Assembly (NCBI RefSeq): GCF_006540305.1
Contig: NZ_BJOR01000001.1
Coordinates: 372,001 to 436,000, forward strand
Direction of reading: 5' to 3'
Source of the DNA: Streptomyces sp. 6-11-2
GTDB lineage: Bacteria > Actinomycetota > Actinomycetes > Streptomycetales > Streptomycetaceae
Length of the DNA: 64,000 nt
Shown here in pieces: positions 34,909 through 45,269 of the stretch. How positions within the stretch are numbered: the stretch's first letter is position 1; every line of letters begins with the position of its first letter. A model generated the notes under the pieces. The model was given only the letters and a program-made list of their open reading frames with translations. It had not been told where the DNA came from and made no database searches. Both the position numbers and the translations under genes were made by a program.

Positions 34909-36285
34909 TCAGGATCCGCAGACCGTGATCAGGGTCTCCACCTCCTCGGCCACGGCGCGGGCGAGCCGGTTCAGGTCGGGCACGGCCTGCGCGTCGGCGA
35001 CGAGCCCGTAGTGGACCTGGCCGCGGTAGGTGGAGATCGCGACGGCCAGGGACTGGCCGCGGGCCAGCGGCGCGAAGGGGTAGACCTCGGTCAGCGGGTG
35101 ACCGCCGAGTTTCAGGCCGATGCCGGGCAGCGGCACGCTGGTGACCAGGATGTCGAACCACAGTCGGGCGGCCTGGGCGACCAGGGGTCCGCCGAGCCGG
35201 TGGCCGAGGGCGGGCACGTGGTCGGCGAGCAGCGCGACCGCGCCCGCGCCCCGGTTGGGTCCGGCGTCCTTGTTGCGGTCCATGGCGGTGCGCACGGCGC
35301 CGAGCCGGCGCAGCGGGTCCGGGTCGCCGACGGGGAGTTCCATCAGGTAGCCGGAGAGCCGGTTGCCCTGCGGGTGGGCGGTGCGCGGGCGGCGCCTGGA
35401 GACCGGGATCAGGGCGCGGGGCGCGATCCCCTCGGTGCCCTCGCCGCGCTCGTCGAGCCAGCGCCGCAGGGCGCCGGCGACGACCGCGATCAGCACGTCG
35501 TTGACGGTGCCGCCGACGGCCTTGCGGACCAGGTGCACGTCGTCGATGTCGACGACCGCGCCGGCGGTGCGGCGGGTTCCGGTGGGCTCGGCGGTGAGCG
35601 CCGGGGTGGACCGGGTGGCGAGGGACGAGAGGGCGACCGAGGCGCCGATGTCCAGGGCGCGGCCCACGTCGGACAGGGCGCCGCGCAGCGCCTCGGGCAG
35701 CTTGCGGACGTCGGGCAGCGGACCGCGTGCGGGCGCGGCCGGACGGGGCCGCGGGGTGGGCATGTCCATGGGGTCCAGAACGGCCGCGGCGAGGGTCAGG
35801 GCGCGCAGGCCGTCGGCGAGGGCGTGGTGGAACTTGAACAGCACGGCGAAGGAGACGCCGTCCTCGCCCGGCAGCACGTGCGCCTCCCAGGGCGGGCGGT
35901 TGCGCTCCAGCGGGCGCTGCATGAGCCGGCCCGCCTCGGCGTGGAAGTCCGTGGCCGGGGCGTGCAGGCGGACATGGTGGAGCGGGTCGAAGCCGGGATC
36001 GGGTTCGCGGGCGGCGCCGCCGAAGCCGAGCGGCGGGCGCAGCGCCTGGGCGAGGGGCCGGCGCAGGTCGAGCGGCCGCCACACGTCCCGGATCCGCATG
36101 CGCAGGCCGGGCACGGCGGCCGCGCGGGCGGCCAGCAGGTCGGCCGCGTGGGCGCCGGCGGTCGGCGAGTGGGCGGAGAAGACCCCGAGGGCGCCGAGGT
36201 GCATGGGGTGATCGGCGGACTCGATGTTCCAGAACGCCAGGTCGAGGGGAGCGAGCAGGTCGGGAGTCAATGGCTTGCCTCGCAT
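34909..36285 (-). CDS. wax ester synthase/diacylglycerol acyltransferase (WS/DGAT)
   Basis: 458 residues, ATG at 36285. The catalytic HHxxxDG motif is present as FHHALADGLRAL, with family blocks MHLGALGVF near the N-terminus and TAHPQGNRLSGYLMELPVGDPDPLRRL and DILVTSVPLPG near the C-terminus. It esterifies acyl-CoA to diacylglycerol (or fatty alcohol) at the membrane to make storage lipid. From memory the corresponding S. coelicolor gene is SCO0958, a characterised enzyme of this type. Close to glgC/glgA, so two storage systems are near each other. Confidence 0.92.
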   Translation of the reverse strand: MRGKPLTPDLLAPLDLAFWNIESADHPMHLGALGVFSAHSPTAGAHAADLLAARAAAVPGLRMRIRDVWRPLDLRRPLAQALRPPLGFGGAAREPDPGFDPLHHVRLHAPATDFHAEAGRLMQRPLERNRPPWEAHVLPGEDGVSFAVLFKFHHALADGLRALTLAAAVLDPMDMPTPRPRPAAPARGPLPDVRKLPEALRGALSDVGRALDIGASVALSSLATRSTPALTAEPTGTRRTAGAVVDIDDVHLVRKAVGGTVNDVLIAVVAGALRRWLDERGEGTEGIAPRALIPVSRRRPRTAHPQGNRLSGYLMELPVGDPDPLRRLGAVRTAMDRNKDAGPNRGAGAVALLADHVPALGHRLGGPLVAQAARLWFDILVTSVPLPGIGLKLGGHPLTEVYPFAPLARGQSLAVAISTYRGQVHYGLVADAQAVPDLNRLARAVAEEVETLITVCGS

Positions 36286-36318
36286 CGGCGGTGGGTGTGT
36301 GGGCAGTCAACCGCCCTC

Positions 36319-36332
36319 GACTGATTACAGTC
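36319..36332. promoter_or_regulatory. palindrome in the WS/DGAT promoter
   Basis: GACTGATTACAGTC, arms GACTG/CAGTC, 34 bp upstream of the start codon in an AT-rich gap. AGTCAA elements recur at 36305 and 36329. A candidate operator for a MarR or TetR regulator. Confidence 0.35.
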
Positions 36333-36438
36333 AAGTACGATCAAGCTACTCTCAGTTAACAACAGATTAAGTCGGACCCCAAGAGAAAGGGGTGGGGCAC
36401 ATGGGGCCTTTGAGGTCACTTCGGGCCTGCCGCGGGTG

Positions 36439-38778
36439 TCATCGCAGGGCGGGTGGCGCGGCCTGCGCGGACGTGCCCCACGCCGAGGGGCGGGGTCCCA
36501 CGGTGTAGCTCAGGGTGCCGAGCGACCGCAGGGCGCGGGTGGTCAGATACGTCCGGTCGTGCGGCACCCGACCGGCCCGGACCGACTGGATGTACCGGTC
36601 CTCCCGCGAGGTGCCCGGCGCCGTGATGGTGAGGCCGCCGCGCGGGTAGTAGCCGCGGTCCAGGCGCAGGTCGACGCGTTCGAAGACGGGCGTGGACAGG
36701 CCCCAGGCGGGATAGCCGGGCTGGACGGGGAACAGGCCGACGGAGGCCAGCACCTTCCAGGCGGACATGGTGCCCAGGTCGTCGTTCCCGCTCAGCCCGG
36801 CCGGCTCGTCGGTGAACAGGGTCAGCGCGGCGTGCACCACGTCGGTGGTCTTCCACGGCTGCCCCGTCGACAGGTAGGTGTACGGAGCGGCGAGGTCCGG
36901 CTCGTTCATCGGGTTGTACTTGTCCGCGTCGTAGTAGGCGTACGGCCCGCTGACCCAGGTCTCGCGGACGGTGCGCTCCGGGTCCCTCAGCAGGTCGGCG
37001 TAGGCGAAGAACGCGTCGAGCCGTTCGTTGGCGGCGCGCCGGCCGCCGATCAGGCGCACCAGGCCGGGCAGGTCCTGCGGCACCAGCCACTGGTACTGCC
37101 AGGGCGTGCCCTCGTGGAAGCCGACGCCGCGGGCGGGGTCCGCCGGTCCGGTGAAGGCGCCGGAGGCGTCGCGGGCACGGAAGAAGCCGGTGGCGGGGTC
37201 GAACAGCTCGCGGTAGGCGCGGGATCGGGCGGCGTACCGCGCGGCGTCCGCGTGGTGGCCGAGGGCGCGGGCCATCTGCGCGAGCATCGCGTCCGACAGG
37301 GCGTACTCCAGGGTCGCCGACGCTCCGAACGCGTAGTCGGAGTGACCGGGCTTCGCGGGCTCGTGGCCCTTGCGGTACGGGACGTAACCGCGAGCGAGGT
37401 AGTCCGGGTTGGCGTCGCGGCCCACGGCCGGGGAGTCGGCGGGCGGCACCCCGTCGGCGTTCCGCCTCAGTGCCCGATAGGCCCGCTCCTCGTACCCCTT
37501 CAGCAGACCCTGCTGGTAGGCGTTGGTCAGGAACGGGGTGACCGGGTCGCCGGTCATGACGTTCGTCTCGACGGTGCCGTAGCCCCACTTGGGCAGCCAG
37601 CCGCTCTCCTCGGCGACCCTGATCACCGAGATCGCCATGTCCCGGGACTCGCGCGGCGCGAGCAGGGCCAGCAACGGTGCCTGGGTGCGGTAGGTGTCCC
37701 ACAGCGACCAGTTCTGGTAGTAGGTGAAACCCCGCGCCCGGTGGATCCGCCCGTCCCAGCCGGTGTAGCGGCCGTCGGCGTCGCTGCCGGTGTTCGGCGC
37801 CAGGAACGAGTGGTAGAGGGCCGAGTAGAACGTGCGGCGCAGGACCGCGTCGCCGCCCCGGACGCGTACGTCGCCCAGCCGCCTCTCCCAGGACCGCCGG
37901 GCCGCGTCGCGCACCGCGTCGAAGGAACGCCCGCCCTCCGCCGCCAGGTTGCCCGCCGCGCCGGCCGCGTCGACGTAGGACAGCGCGGTCGTCGCCTCCA
38001 CCGTGCGGTCCTCGGTGGTGTCGAAGCGGACGTAGGCGCCGCCGTGTCCGGTTCTGGACCCCGCCGTGACCCTGGTGCCGTCCCAGGTGCCGTACGCCGT
38101 GAAAGGCCGGTCGAAGCGGGTGACGGTGTAGACCGTGTAGGGCCGGGTGTCCCGGCAGAAGCCGCGGCCCGTGATCGCGGTCCGCACGGTGCGGTCGTCC
38201 AGGATCTCCACCTTCGCGGCGACCGGCTTGTGCAGCGCCTGGGCCGCGTTGAGCAGGATGTTGGCCTTGCCGGTGGCCGGGAAGGTGTAACGCTGCACCC
38301 CGGTACGCGCGCTCGCCGTCAGTTCGGCGCCGATACCGCCGGCACCGCCGGTGCCCGGGGACAGGCCGACGCGGTAGTAGCCGGGGCTCGCCCGCTCGGT
38401 GTCGTGGCTGAAGACGGCCGCGTACTTCGCGTAGTCCGTCCGAGTGACGTCACCGGTGGTCGGCAGCACCGGCAAGTCGCCGCCGATGCGGCAGCCGACG
38501 CCGGAGAGGTGGACCAGGGAGAAGCCGCGGACACGGTCCTGGTCGTGGTCGTAACCGGTGCTGTGGCCGGTGTCCGGCGAGAGCTGCACCATGCCGAAGG
38601 GCACGGCCGCGCCGGGGAAGGTGTTGCCCTCGTTCGCGGTGCCGATGAACGGGTCGACCAGATCGGTGAGCCGGTCGTCGCGCGCTTCGGCGGCCGGTGC
38701 GGCGACGGGAGCGGCGGTCAGCGCGGACGCTGCCACCGCCCCCGCCGCGCACAGGCGCAGGAGCCGGGTCCATCTCAT
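36439..38778 (-). CDS. secreted GH92 alpha-mannosidase
   Basis: 779 residues, ATG at 38778 with GAAGGAG nearby. Signal peptide of about 30 residues (MRWTRLLRLCAAGAVAASALTAAPVAAPA…). GH92 features: DPFIGTANEGNTFPGAAVPFGMVQLSPDT at the N-terminal beta-sandwich, and in the helical barrel LWDTYRTQAPLLALL, YVPYRKGHEPAKPGHSDYAFGASATLEYALSD and GNDDLGTMSAWKVLASVGLFPVQPGYPAWGL. A calcium-dependent exo-alpha-mannosidase acting outside the cell, probably on alpha-1,2-mannosides. Complements the cytoplasmic GH38 enzyme. Confidence 0.93.
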   Translation of the reverse strand: MRWTRLLRLCAAGAVAASALTAAPVAAPAAEARDDRLTDLVDPFIGTANEGNTFPGAAVPFGMVQLSPDTGHSTGYDHDQDRVRGFSLVHLSGVGCRIGGDLPVLPTTGDVTRTDYAKYAAVFSHDTERASPGYYRVGLSPGTGGAGGIGAELTASARTGVQRYTFPATGKANILLNAAQALHKPVAAKVEILDDRTVRTAITGRGFCRDTRPYTVYTVTRFDRPFTAYGTWDGTRVTAGSRTGHGGAYVRFDTTEDRTVEATTALSYVDAAGAAGNLAAEGGRSFDAVRDAARRSWERRLGDVRVRGGDAVLRRTFYSALYHSFLAPNTGSDADGRYTGWDGRIHRARGFTYYQNWSLWDTYRTQAPLLALLAPRESRDMAISVIRVAEESGWLPKWGYGTVETNVMTGDPVTPFLTNAYQQGLLKGYEERAYRALRRNADGVPPADSPAVGRDANPDYLARGYVPYRKGHEPAKPGHSDYAFGASATLEYALSDAMLAQMARALGHHADAARYAARSRAYRELFDPATGFFRARDASGAFTGPADPARGVGFHEGTPWQYQWLVPQDLPGLVRLIGGRRAANERLDAFFAYADLLRDPERTVRETWVSGPYAYYDADKYNPMNEPDLAAPYTYLSTGQPWKTTDVVHAALTLFTDEPAGLSGNDDLGTMSAWKVLASVGLFPVQPGYPAWGLSTPVFERVDLRLDRGYYPRGGLTITAPGTSREDRYIQSVRAGRVPHDRTYLTTRALRSLGTLSYTVGPRPSAWGTSAQAAPPALR

Positions 38779-38917
38779 GCAGGAAGACCTCCGAAGGAGA
38801 CGTCACTGCCTGCATGATCAGGTCTGAGGGCCGGTCAGCCCGGCAACCGGCGGGTGTCGCGCGCGACGCGTCGCGGATCTGCGCCCCCTGCGCGGCCCCC
38901 GGACGCGCCGATTCGCG

Positions 38918-40138
38918 CTACGGGACCAGCTGTCCCTTGCCGAGGGCGATCACCCCGCCCTGGGAGACGGTGTACAGCTCGGCGTCCCGCTCGGGGTTGA
39001 CGCCGATCGTCGCGCCGGGCGGCACCTCGACGTTCTTGTCCAGGACCGCGCCGCGCACGATGGCGCCCCGGCCCACCCGGACGTTGTCGTGCAGCACCGA
39101 GCCCTGGACGACCGCACCCGGGTCGACCCGGACACCCGGCGACAGCACGGAGCGGGTGACCTGCCCCCGGATCAGGCAGCCGGCGCTGATGATCGACTCG
39201 CCCGCGATCCCGCCCGCGTTGAACCGGGCCGGCGAGAGCTGACCCGAGTGCGTGTAGATCGGCCAGTCGCGGTTGTAGAGGTTGAACGCGGGGCGCTCGG
39301 CGATCAGGTCCATGTGGGCGTCGTAGTAGGCGTCGAGCGTGCCGACGTCCCGCCAGTAGCCCTGATCGCGGCTGGTCTCCCCGGGCACGTGGTTGGAGCC
39401 GAAGTCGTACAGCTGCGCCTCGCCGCGGTCGGTGAGCTGGGGCAGGATCGAGCCGCCCATGTCGTGCACCGACCGGTCGTCCTCCGCGTCCCGCTGAAGT
39501 GCCTCGATCAGCACCTTGGTGGAGAAGACGTAGTTGCCCATCGAGGCGAAGACGCACTGCGGGTCGTCGGGCAGCCCCGGCGGGTCGGCGGGCTTCTCCA
39601 GGAAACGCTGCACGGTCTGCCCGTCCGAACCGGGGGTGATCACCCCGAACGACGACGACTCCGCGCGCGGCACCCGGATGCCCGCGACCGTCACACCCGC
39701 GCCGCCCTCGATGTGCTCCCTGAGTAACTGCCGCGGGTCCATGCGGTAGACGTGGTCGGCACCGAACACCGCTACGTAGTCGGGCTGTTCGTCGTGGATC
39801 AGGTTGAGCGACTGAAGGATCGCGTCGGCGCTGCCCAGGTACCAGCGCGGCCCGAGCCGCTGTTGGGCGGGGACCGGGGTGATGTAGTTGCCGAGCAGGC
39901 TGGACATCCGCCACGTGGTGGTGATGTGCCGGTCCAGCGAATGCGACTTGTACTGGGTCAGCACGCAGATGCGCAGGATGTCGCCGTTGACGAGGTTGGA
40001 CAGAACGAAATCGACGAGCCGGTAGGTGCCGCCGAACGTGACCGCGGGTTTGGCGCGGTCCGCGGTCAGCGGCATCAGCCGTTTGCCCTCTCCGCCCGCG
40101 AGGACGATCCCGAGGACCGAAGGTCCACCACGACGCAT
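38918..40138 (-). CDS. glgC: glucose-1-phosphate adenylyltransferase GlgC
   Basis: 406 residues, ATG at 40138 with GAGGGGAG; the upstream ATG at 40174 would start inside the intergenic hairpin. The N-terminal nucleotidyltransferase ([55 protein letters not shown]) is followed by a left-handed beta-helix ([35 protein letters not shown]). It makes ADP-glucose for glycogen or maltose-1-phosphate. Downstream of glgA on the same strand, separated by a hairpin. Confidence 0.96.
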   Translation of the reverse strand: MRRGGPSVLGIVLAGGEGKRLMPLTADRAKPAVTFGGTYRLVDFVLSNLVNGDILRICVLTQYKSHSLDRHITTTWRMSSLLGNYITPVPAQQRLGPRWYLGSADAILQSLNLIHDEQPDYVAVFGADHVYRMDPRQLLREHIEGGAGVTVAGIRVPRAESSSFGVITPGSDGQTVQRFLEKPADPPGLPDDPQCVFASMGNYVFSTKVLIEALQRDAEDDRSVHDMGGSILPQLTDRGEAQLYDFGSNHVPGETSRDQGYWRDVGTLDAYYDAHMDLIAERPAFNLYNRDWPIYTHSGQLSPARFNAGGIAGESIISAGCLIRGQVTRSVLSPGVRVDPGAVVQGSVLHDNVRVGRGAIVRGAVLDKNVEVPPGATIGVNPERDAELYTVSQGGVIALGKGQLVP

Positions 40139-40162
40139 GGCCGCTCCCCTCACCCGGTTGCG

Positions 40163-40188
40163 TCCCTCCTGCACCTGAGCAGGAGGGA
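40163..40188 (-). terminator. hairpin between glgA and glgC
   Basis: Perfect 10-bp stem TCCCTCCTGC (40163-40172) with GCAGGAGGGA (40179-40188), 8 bp beyond the glgA stop and 25 bp before the glgC start. It could terminate or attenuate read-through from glgA into glgC. Confidence 0.6.
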
Positions 40189-40195
40189 TAGAGCC

Positions 40196-41347
40196 CTAAG
40201 CCTGTCCGAGGATCTCCTCGTAGAGCCGCACGGTGCGCCGGGCGACCGCGTCCCAGCCGAACTCCTCCACCGCGCGCCGTCTTCCGGCCTCACCCATGCG
40301 GCGGGCGCCGTACCGGTCCGCGAGCACCGTGTCGAGGGCGCGGGCGAGCCCGGGCTCGAAATCGCCGTCCACCGGCACGAGTACCCCCGTCCGGCCGTCG
40401 TCGACCACCTCGGGGATCCCGCCGACCCGGGAGGCCACGACGGGTGTGCCGCACGCCATCGCCTCCAGGTTGACGATGCCCAGCGGCTCGTAGACCGAGG
40501 GGCAGACGAAGACGGCGGCGTGGGTGAGGAGCTGGATCACGTCCGGGCGCGGCAGCATCCGCGGAATCCAGTGCACGCCGTCGCGGGTCCGGCTCAGCTC
40601 CTGGTAAAGGTCCCGGAACTCCCGGTCGATCTCCGGTGTGTCCGGCGCCCCCGCGCACAGCACCACCTGCGCGGCCGGGTCGATGTCCCGTACCGCCCGC
40701 AGCAGATGGGGCACGCCCTTCTGCCGGGTGATGCGGCCGACGAACAGCACGTACGGGCGGTCCGGGTCGAGGCCGACGCGGTCGAGGGCGTCCGTGCCGT
40801 GGTCCGGCCGGTAGAGGGTGGTGTCGATGCCGTTGTGGATGACGTGCACCCGGGCCGGGTCGAGCGCCGGGTAGCAGCCGAGGATGTCCTCGCGCATGGC
40901 GCCGGAGACGGCGACGACCGCGTCGGCGGACTCGATCGCGGTGCGCTCGGCCCAGCCGGACAGGGCGTAGCCGCCGCCGAGCTGTTCGGCCTTCCAGGGG
41001 CGCAGGGGCTCCAGGGAGTGCGCGGTCATCACGTGCGGCACGCCGTACAGCAGTTTGCCGAGGTGACCGGCGAGGTTGGCGTACCAGGTGTGGGAGTGGA
41101 CGAGTTCGCGGCCCTGGAGCGCGGCGGCCATCGCGAGGTCGACGGAGAAGGTGCGCAGCGCGTCGTTGGCGCCGTCCAGCGCGGGCCAGGGACGGTGGCG
41201 TACGACGCCGTCGGCGCGGCCCTCGCCCCAGCAGTGCACCTCCAGGTCCACCAGCGGCCCGAGCTCCCGCGCGAGGAACTCGACGTGGACGCCCGCACCG
41301 CCGTAGACGTCCGGCGGGTACTCCCGGGTCAGCAGTCCCACGCGCAC
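40196..41347 (-). CDS. glgA: GT4 glycogen synthase / maltose-1-phosphate synthase (GlgA/GlgM type)
   Basis: 383 residues, GTG at 41347. Starts VRVGLLTREYPPDVYGGAGVHVEFLARELG, the GT4 acceptor loop of actinobacterial GlgA. The donor domain has PYVLFVGRITRQKGVPHLLRAV, VFVCPSVYEPLGIVNLEAMACGTPVVASRVGGIPEVV (Glu pair for ADP-sugar) and a C-terminal helix. In mycobacteria this enzyme makes alpha-maltose-1-phosphate from ADP-glucose for the GlgE route; whether this one makes glycogen or M1P cannot be told from sequence. Faces the same way as glgC. Confidence 0.93.
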   Translation of the reverse strand: MRVGLLTREYPPDVYGGAGVHVEFLARELGPLVDLEVHCWGEGRADGVVRHRPWPALDGANDALRTFSVDLAMAAALQGRELVHSHTWYANLAGHLGKLLYGVPHVMTAHSLEPLRPWKAEQLGGGYALSGWAERTAIESADAVVAVSGAMREDILGCYPALDPARVHVIHNGIDTTLYRPDHGTDALDRVGLDPDRPYVLFVGRITRQKGVPHLLRAVRDIDPAAQVVLCAGAPDTPEIDREFRDLYQELSRTRDGVHWIPRMLPRPDVIQLLTHAAVFVCPSVYEPLGIVNLEAMACGTPVVASRVGGIPEVVDDGRTGVLVPVDGDFEPGLARALDTVLADRYGARRMGEAGRRRAVEEFGWDAVARRTVRLYEEILGQA

Positions 41348-41387
41348 CCGCAACCCCCTGGTCCGAAGCGGCCGGTCGCCTTCATGG

Positions 41388-42161
41388 TCACTCAGATGCG
41401 GCCCGTGGGGAAGAGCCCGGCACCCGGGTGAAGCAGCAATCCCCGCAGAGGCCGCCGCCGGGGACGCGGTAGTAGAGGCAGCAACTGCGCCGCCGGAAGC
41501 CGCCGCCGGTACCCGTGCCGGCCCCGTGGAGGAGGGGATGGGCGAGGAGGCGTGCGGCCAGTTCCCGGGCATGGTGGCCTGCCGCCGTACGGCCGCTGTC
41601 ACGCGCCCGGCTCTCCAGCAGGCGTGCCGCGGCCGCCAGCGCGGAGGCCGCGTTGCCCCGCAGCAGACCGGGTGCGAGGCGGTACCGGGCGCGCAGGGCG
41701 GCCGCCAGGGGTTCGAGGTGCCCGTGCAGGACGGCGTCCGCGACCGTGTCCGGGTCCGCCGGGCGGGCGCGCACCTCGGTGAGCCACAGGTCGTCCGGGG
41801 CGCTGCCGGCGGGGTCCCAGAGGATCAAACGGGCGTCCAGGTCGGGGAGCCGCCCGTACAGCACGGCGCAACCGAGCGCGGCCGACCACAGCCGGGCGGC
41901 GAGCGCCTGGTGCGCGACCGAGGCGGCGACCCGGGATTCGGGGGCGCCGATGCCGTCGGCGACCCGGCGGACCCGTACGGCCAGGGGATGCCCGTCGGGG
42001 TCGGTCGCCGGATCGGTGACGGGGGCGGTCGTGGGATCGGTGACGGGGGCGGCGTAGGCCTGGGCGAGGGAGGGCAGTGGCCGGTGCGGCGGGGCGCCGG
42101 TCCGCAGGACGAAGAAGCCGCCGAGGTCGTTCAGCGCGGCGAGGTCGGGGGCGAGGTTCAC
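41388..42161 (-). CDS. FhuF-like (2Fe-2S) protein
   Basis: About 257 residues, GTG at 42161 (start uncertain, no clear ribosome binding site). An N-terminal region with LAALNDLGGFFVLRTG and a His/Arg-rich body; the C-terminus has the 2Fe-2S motif SCCLYYRVPGGGLCGDCC (Cys pair, spacer, CxxC) typical of FhuF-type ferric-siderophore reductases. Low-complexity insertion TDPTTAPVTDPATDPD. Possibly reduces ferric siderophores; no siderophore gene adjacent. Confidence 0.78.
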   Translation of the reverse strand: MNLAPDLAALNDLGGFFVLRTGAPPHRPLPSLAQAYAAPVTDPTTAPVTDPATDPDGHPLAVRVRRVADGIGAPESRVAASVAHQALAARLWSAALGCAVLYGRLPDLDARLILWDPAGSAPDDLWLTEVRARPADPDTVADAVLHGHLEPLAAALRARYRLAPGLLRGNAASALAAAARLLESRARDSGRTAAGHHARELAARLLAHPLLHGAGTGTGGGFRRRSCCLYYRVPGGGLCGDCCFTRVPGSSPRAASE

Positions 42162-42402
42162 GGGAAGCAGTAGTACCAAGGCCCGTCGAGCGGTGCGCAA
42201 GGGGTTCCGGCAGGCGCTCCGCGTCCCGTGTCGCCCACCCAGGGGAGGACGGCGGGCGGGGCGTACTCCATCGGCAGTAGGACCTATTGACTGCTCAGGG
42301 ACGACGACGCGAGGCGATCGGCACGGCAGGGTGGTCAACCATGGAAGCCGACCGTTCGTCGCGCCGGGGTCGCCGCCCCAGCCCCACGCGGAGGTGCAGC
42401 TC

Positions 42403-43551
42403 ATGAGCGCCCTCGCGCTGTCCGTGCTGCTGTCCTTCGTGTCCGCCGTGGCCTACGCCGGCGGTGCGATCGTCCAGGAGCGGGTCGCGGTGTCCTCCCC
42501 CGGCGAGCGGTACGCGCCGCTGCGCCGGCCCGCCTGGTGGGCGGCGCTGGTGCTGAACGGTCTCGGCGGACTGCTGCACGTGGTGGCCCTGGCCTGCGGC
42601 CCGCTCAGCCTGGTGCAGCCGCTGGGCGCCCTGACCATCGTGTTCGCGCTGCCGATGGCGGCCCTGTTCGTCGGCCGGCGGGCCGGCGCCGCCGCCTGGC
42701 GTGGCGCGATCATGGCGACGGTGGGGCTCGCGGGTCTGCTGTCCCTGGTGGGCGCCTCCCAGGCCCAGTCGCTGAGCACCGCGCAGCGGGGGAGCCTGGC
42801 CGTGGTGACCGCCGGTGTGGTCGCGGCGCTCACGGTCGCGGGCCGGGCGGCGCACCGGCATCCGGCGGTGCGCAGCGTGCTGCTCGCCACCGGATCCGGC
42901 ATCGCCTTCGGCATGTCCTCGGTGTTCACCAAGACCGTCACAGTCGACTTCACCGACGGGATCGCGACGTCGGAACTGCCGTCCCTGGCCGCGATAGGCG
43001 TCCTGGCCACGGCCGGGATCCTGCTGTCGCAGGCGTCGTACCGGGGCGGCGGCCTGGCGGCGCCGCTGGCCACGCTGACGGTGGTGAACCCGGTGATGGC
43101 GGCCGCGGTAGGGCTGACGCTGTTCGGCGAGACCTTCCGCTACGGCACGACGGGCACCGTGCTCGCCCTCGGCTGCGGTGTGGTGGCCGCGGGCGGGCTG
43201 ATCCTGCTGACGACCGAGCGCATCGAGCGTACGGCTCCGGTCGTGGTGAGCGGGCCGGGCCCGGACGGGGAGGCGTCGCCCGCCGGGGTGGCGCCGTCCG
43301 CCGAGGTGCCGTCACCCGCAGAGGCGGTGCTGTCCGCCGAGGCATCCGGGGGCTCCGGGCGGGGCGTGAGGGTGGACACGGTCGTCGTCCCGGTCGCACC
43401 GGCGGCGCGGGAGGAGGACCCCGCGCAGGGGGAACCACCGCTCGTTCTCGGCCTGTTCTACGGTGCCCCGGGCTACGGCGGGCAGTTCCACGCGAACCCC
43501 TGCGTACCGGTGCCCGCGCCCGACCGACACGAGTCCCGCGTCGGATCCTGA
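42403..43551 (+). CDS. DMT-superfamily (EamA/NIPA-like) transporter
   Basis: 382 residues, ATG at 42403 with GGAGGTG. Nine or ten membrane helices in two repeats (SALALSVLLSFVSAVAYAGGAIVQE, GLLHVVALACGPLSLVQPLGALTIVFALPMAALFVG, …TLTVVNPVMAAAVGLTLFGETF). The layout resembles bacterial DMT transporters related to NIPA. A soluble, acidic Pro/Gly-rich C-terminal tail of about 100 residues is unusual. Substrate unknown. Confidence 0.87.
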   Translation: MSALALSVLLSFVSAVAYAGGAIVQERVAVSSPGERYAPLRRPAWWAALVLNGLGGLLHVVALACGPLSLVQPLGALTIVFALPMAALFVGRRAGAAAWRGAIMATVGLAGLLSLVGASQAQSLSTAQRGSLAVVTAGVVAALTVAGRAAHRHPAVRSVLLATGSGIAFGMSSVFTKTVTVDFTDGIATSELPSLAAIGVLATAGILLSQASYRGGGLAAPLATLTVVNPVMAAAVGLTLFGETFRYGTTGTVLALGCGVVAAGGLILLTTERIERTAPVVVSGPGPDGEASPAGVAPSAEVPSPAEAVLSAEASGGSGRGVRVDTVVVPVAPAAREEDPAQGEPPLVLGLFYGAPGYGGQFHANPCVPVPAPDRHESRVGS

Positions 43552-43573
43552 CTTACGGCGGCCGGACACGTGT

Positions 43574-43680
43574 ACGGGGCCGAATACGGGTACAGGTTCG
43601 GGTCCGGGACGGGTCCAGGTGCGGGTCCGCGTACTGGTACGGGTCCGAGTCCGACTCCGGGCCCGGGTTCCGATCCCGTT
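43574..43680. repeat. G-rich short-unit degenerate repeat
   Basis: Repeated GGGTCCG/GGTACG/GGTTCC units of 6-12 bp fill the gap between the transporter stop and the stop of the convergent muralytic gene. No gene here. Confidence 0.7.
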
Positions 43681-43688
43681 GCGGCGGG

Positions 43689-44879
<1,191 letters not shown>

Positions 44880-44927
44880 TCAGGAGGGGCGAAAGTAACC
44901 GCCGCGAACAGGCCGTGACAAGACGGC

Positions 44928-44980
44928 TATCGGCCGGTTCGTCACCCCAACTGGCCGGTTACGGACCCCGATTGGCCGGA
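44928..44980. repeat. 21-bp tandem triplet upstream of the muralytic gene
   Basis: Three units with YGGCCGG at 44931, 44952 and 44973, spaced exactly 21 bp (two helical turns), with ACCCC between. They lie about 70 bp upstream of the muralytic start and could be regulator-binding sites. Confidence 0.45.
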
Positions 44981-45086
44981 TCCGCGGGCCGTGCGCTGAG
45001 CCACTGGGCCCCCGCCGCGCGTATGGAAGGGTGCCGGTTCCGGATGTGCGCCCGCCGTACCGGCACGTCAGGATGGTCGAAAGGGT

Positions 45087-45269
45087 ATGAACGGCGATAC
45101 TGGCGGGCACGACGGCGCGACGGACGGCGGGCCGGCGACGAGACCGACGGCAAAACCGGCGGCGGACCGGCCGTCAGCGGCACCGGCGGCGCACCGGCCG
45201 ACGGCACCGCGGCGGGCCCCAGCGTTCCACTTGATGATTCACCGGATTTTCGAGGAGCAGGCGGTATGA
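45087..45269 (+). CDS. possible 60-residue leader ORF overlapping gnd
   Basis: ATG at 45087, GAAAGG just upstream. The product is Pro/Ala/Arg-rich (…ATRPTAKPAADRPSAAPAAHRP…) with a more ordered end (FHLMIHRIFEEQAV). Its TGA at 45267-45269 overlaps the gnd ATG at 45266 (ATGA), a coupling arrangement. No known family; it may be noncoding. Confidence 0.3.
   Translation: MNGDTGGHDGATDGGPATRPTAKPAADRPSAAPAAHRPTAPRRAPAFHLMIHRIFEEQAV

Noticed and set aside
36436..38817. A 793-codon open frame on the plus strand
   Set aside because: Antisense shadow of the GH92 mannosidase gene.
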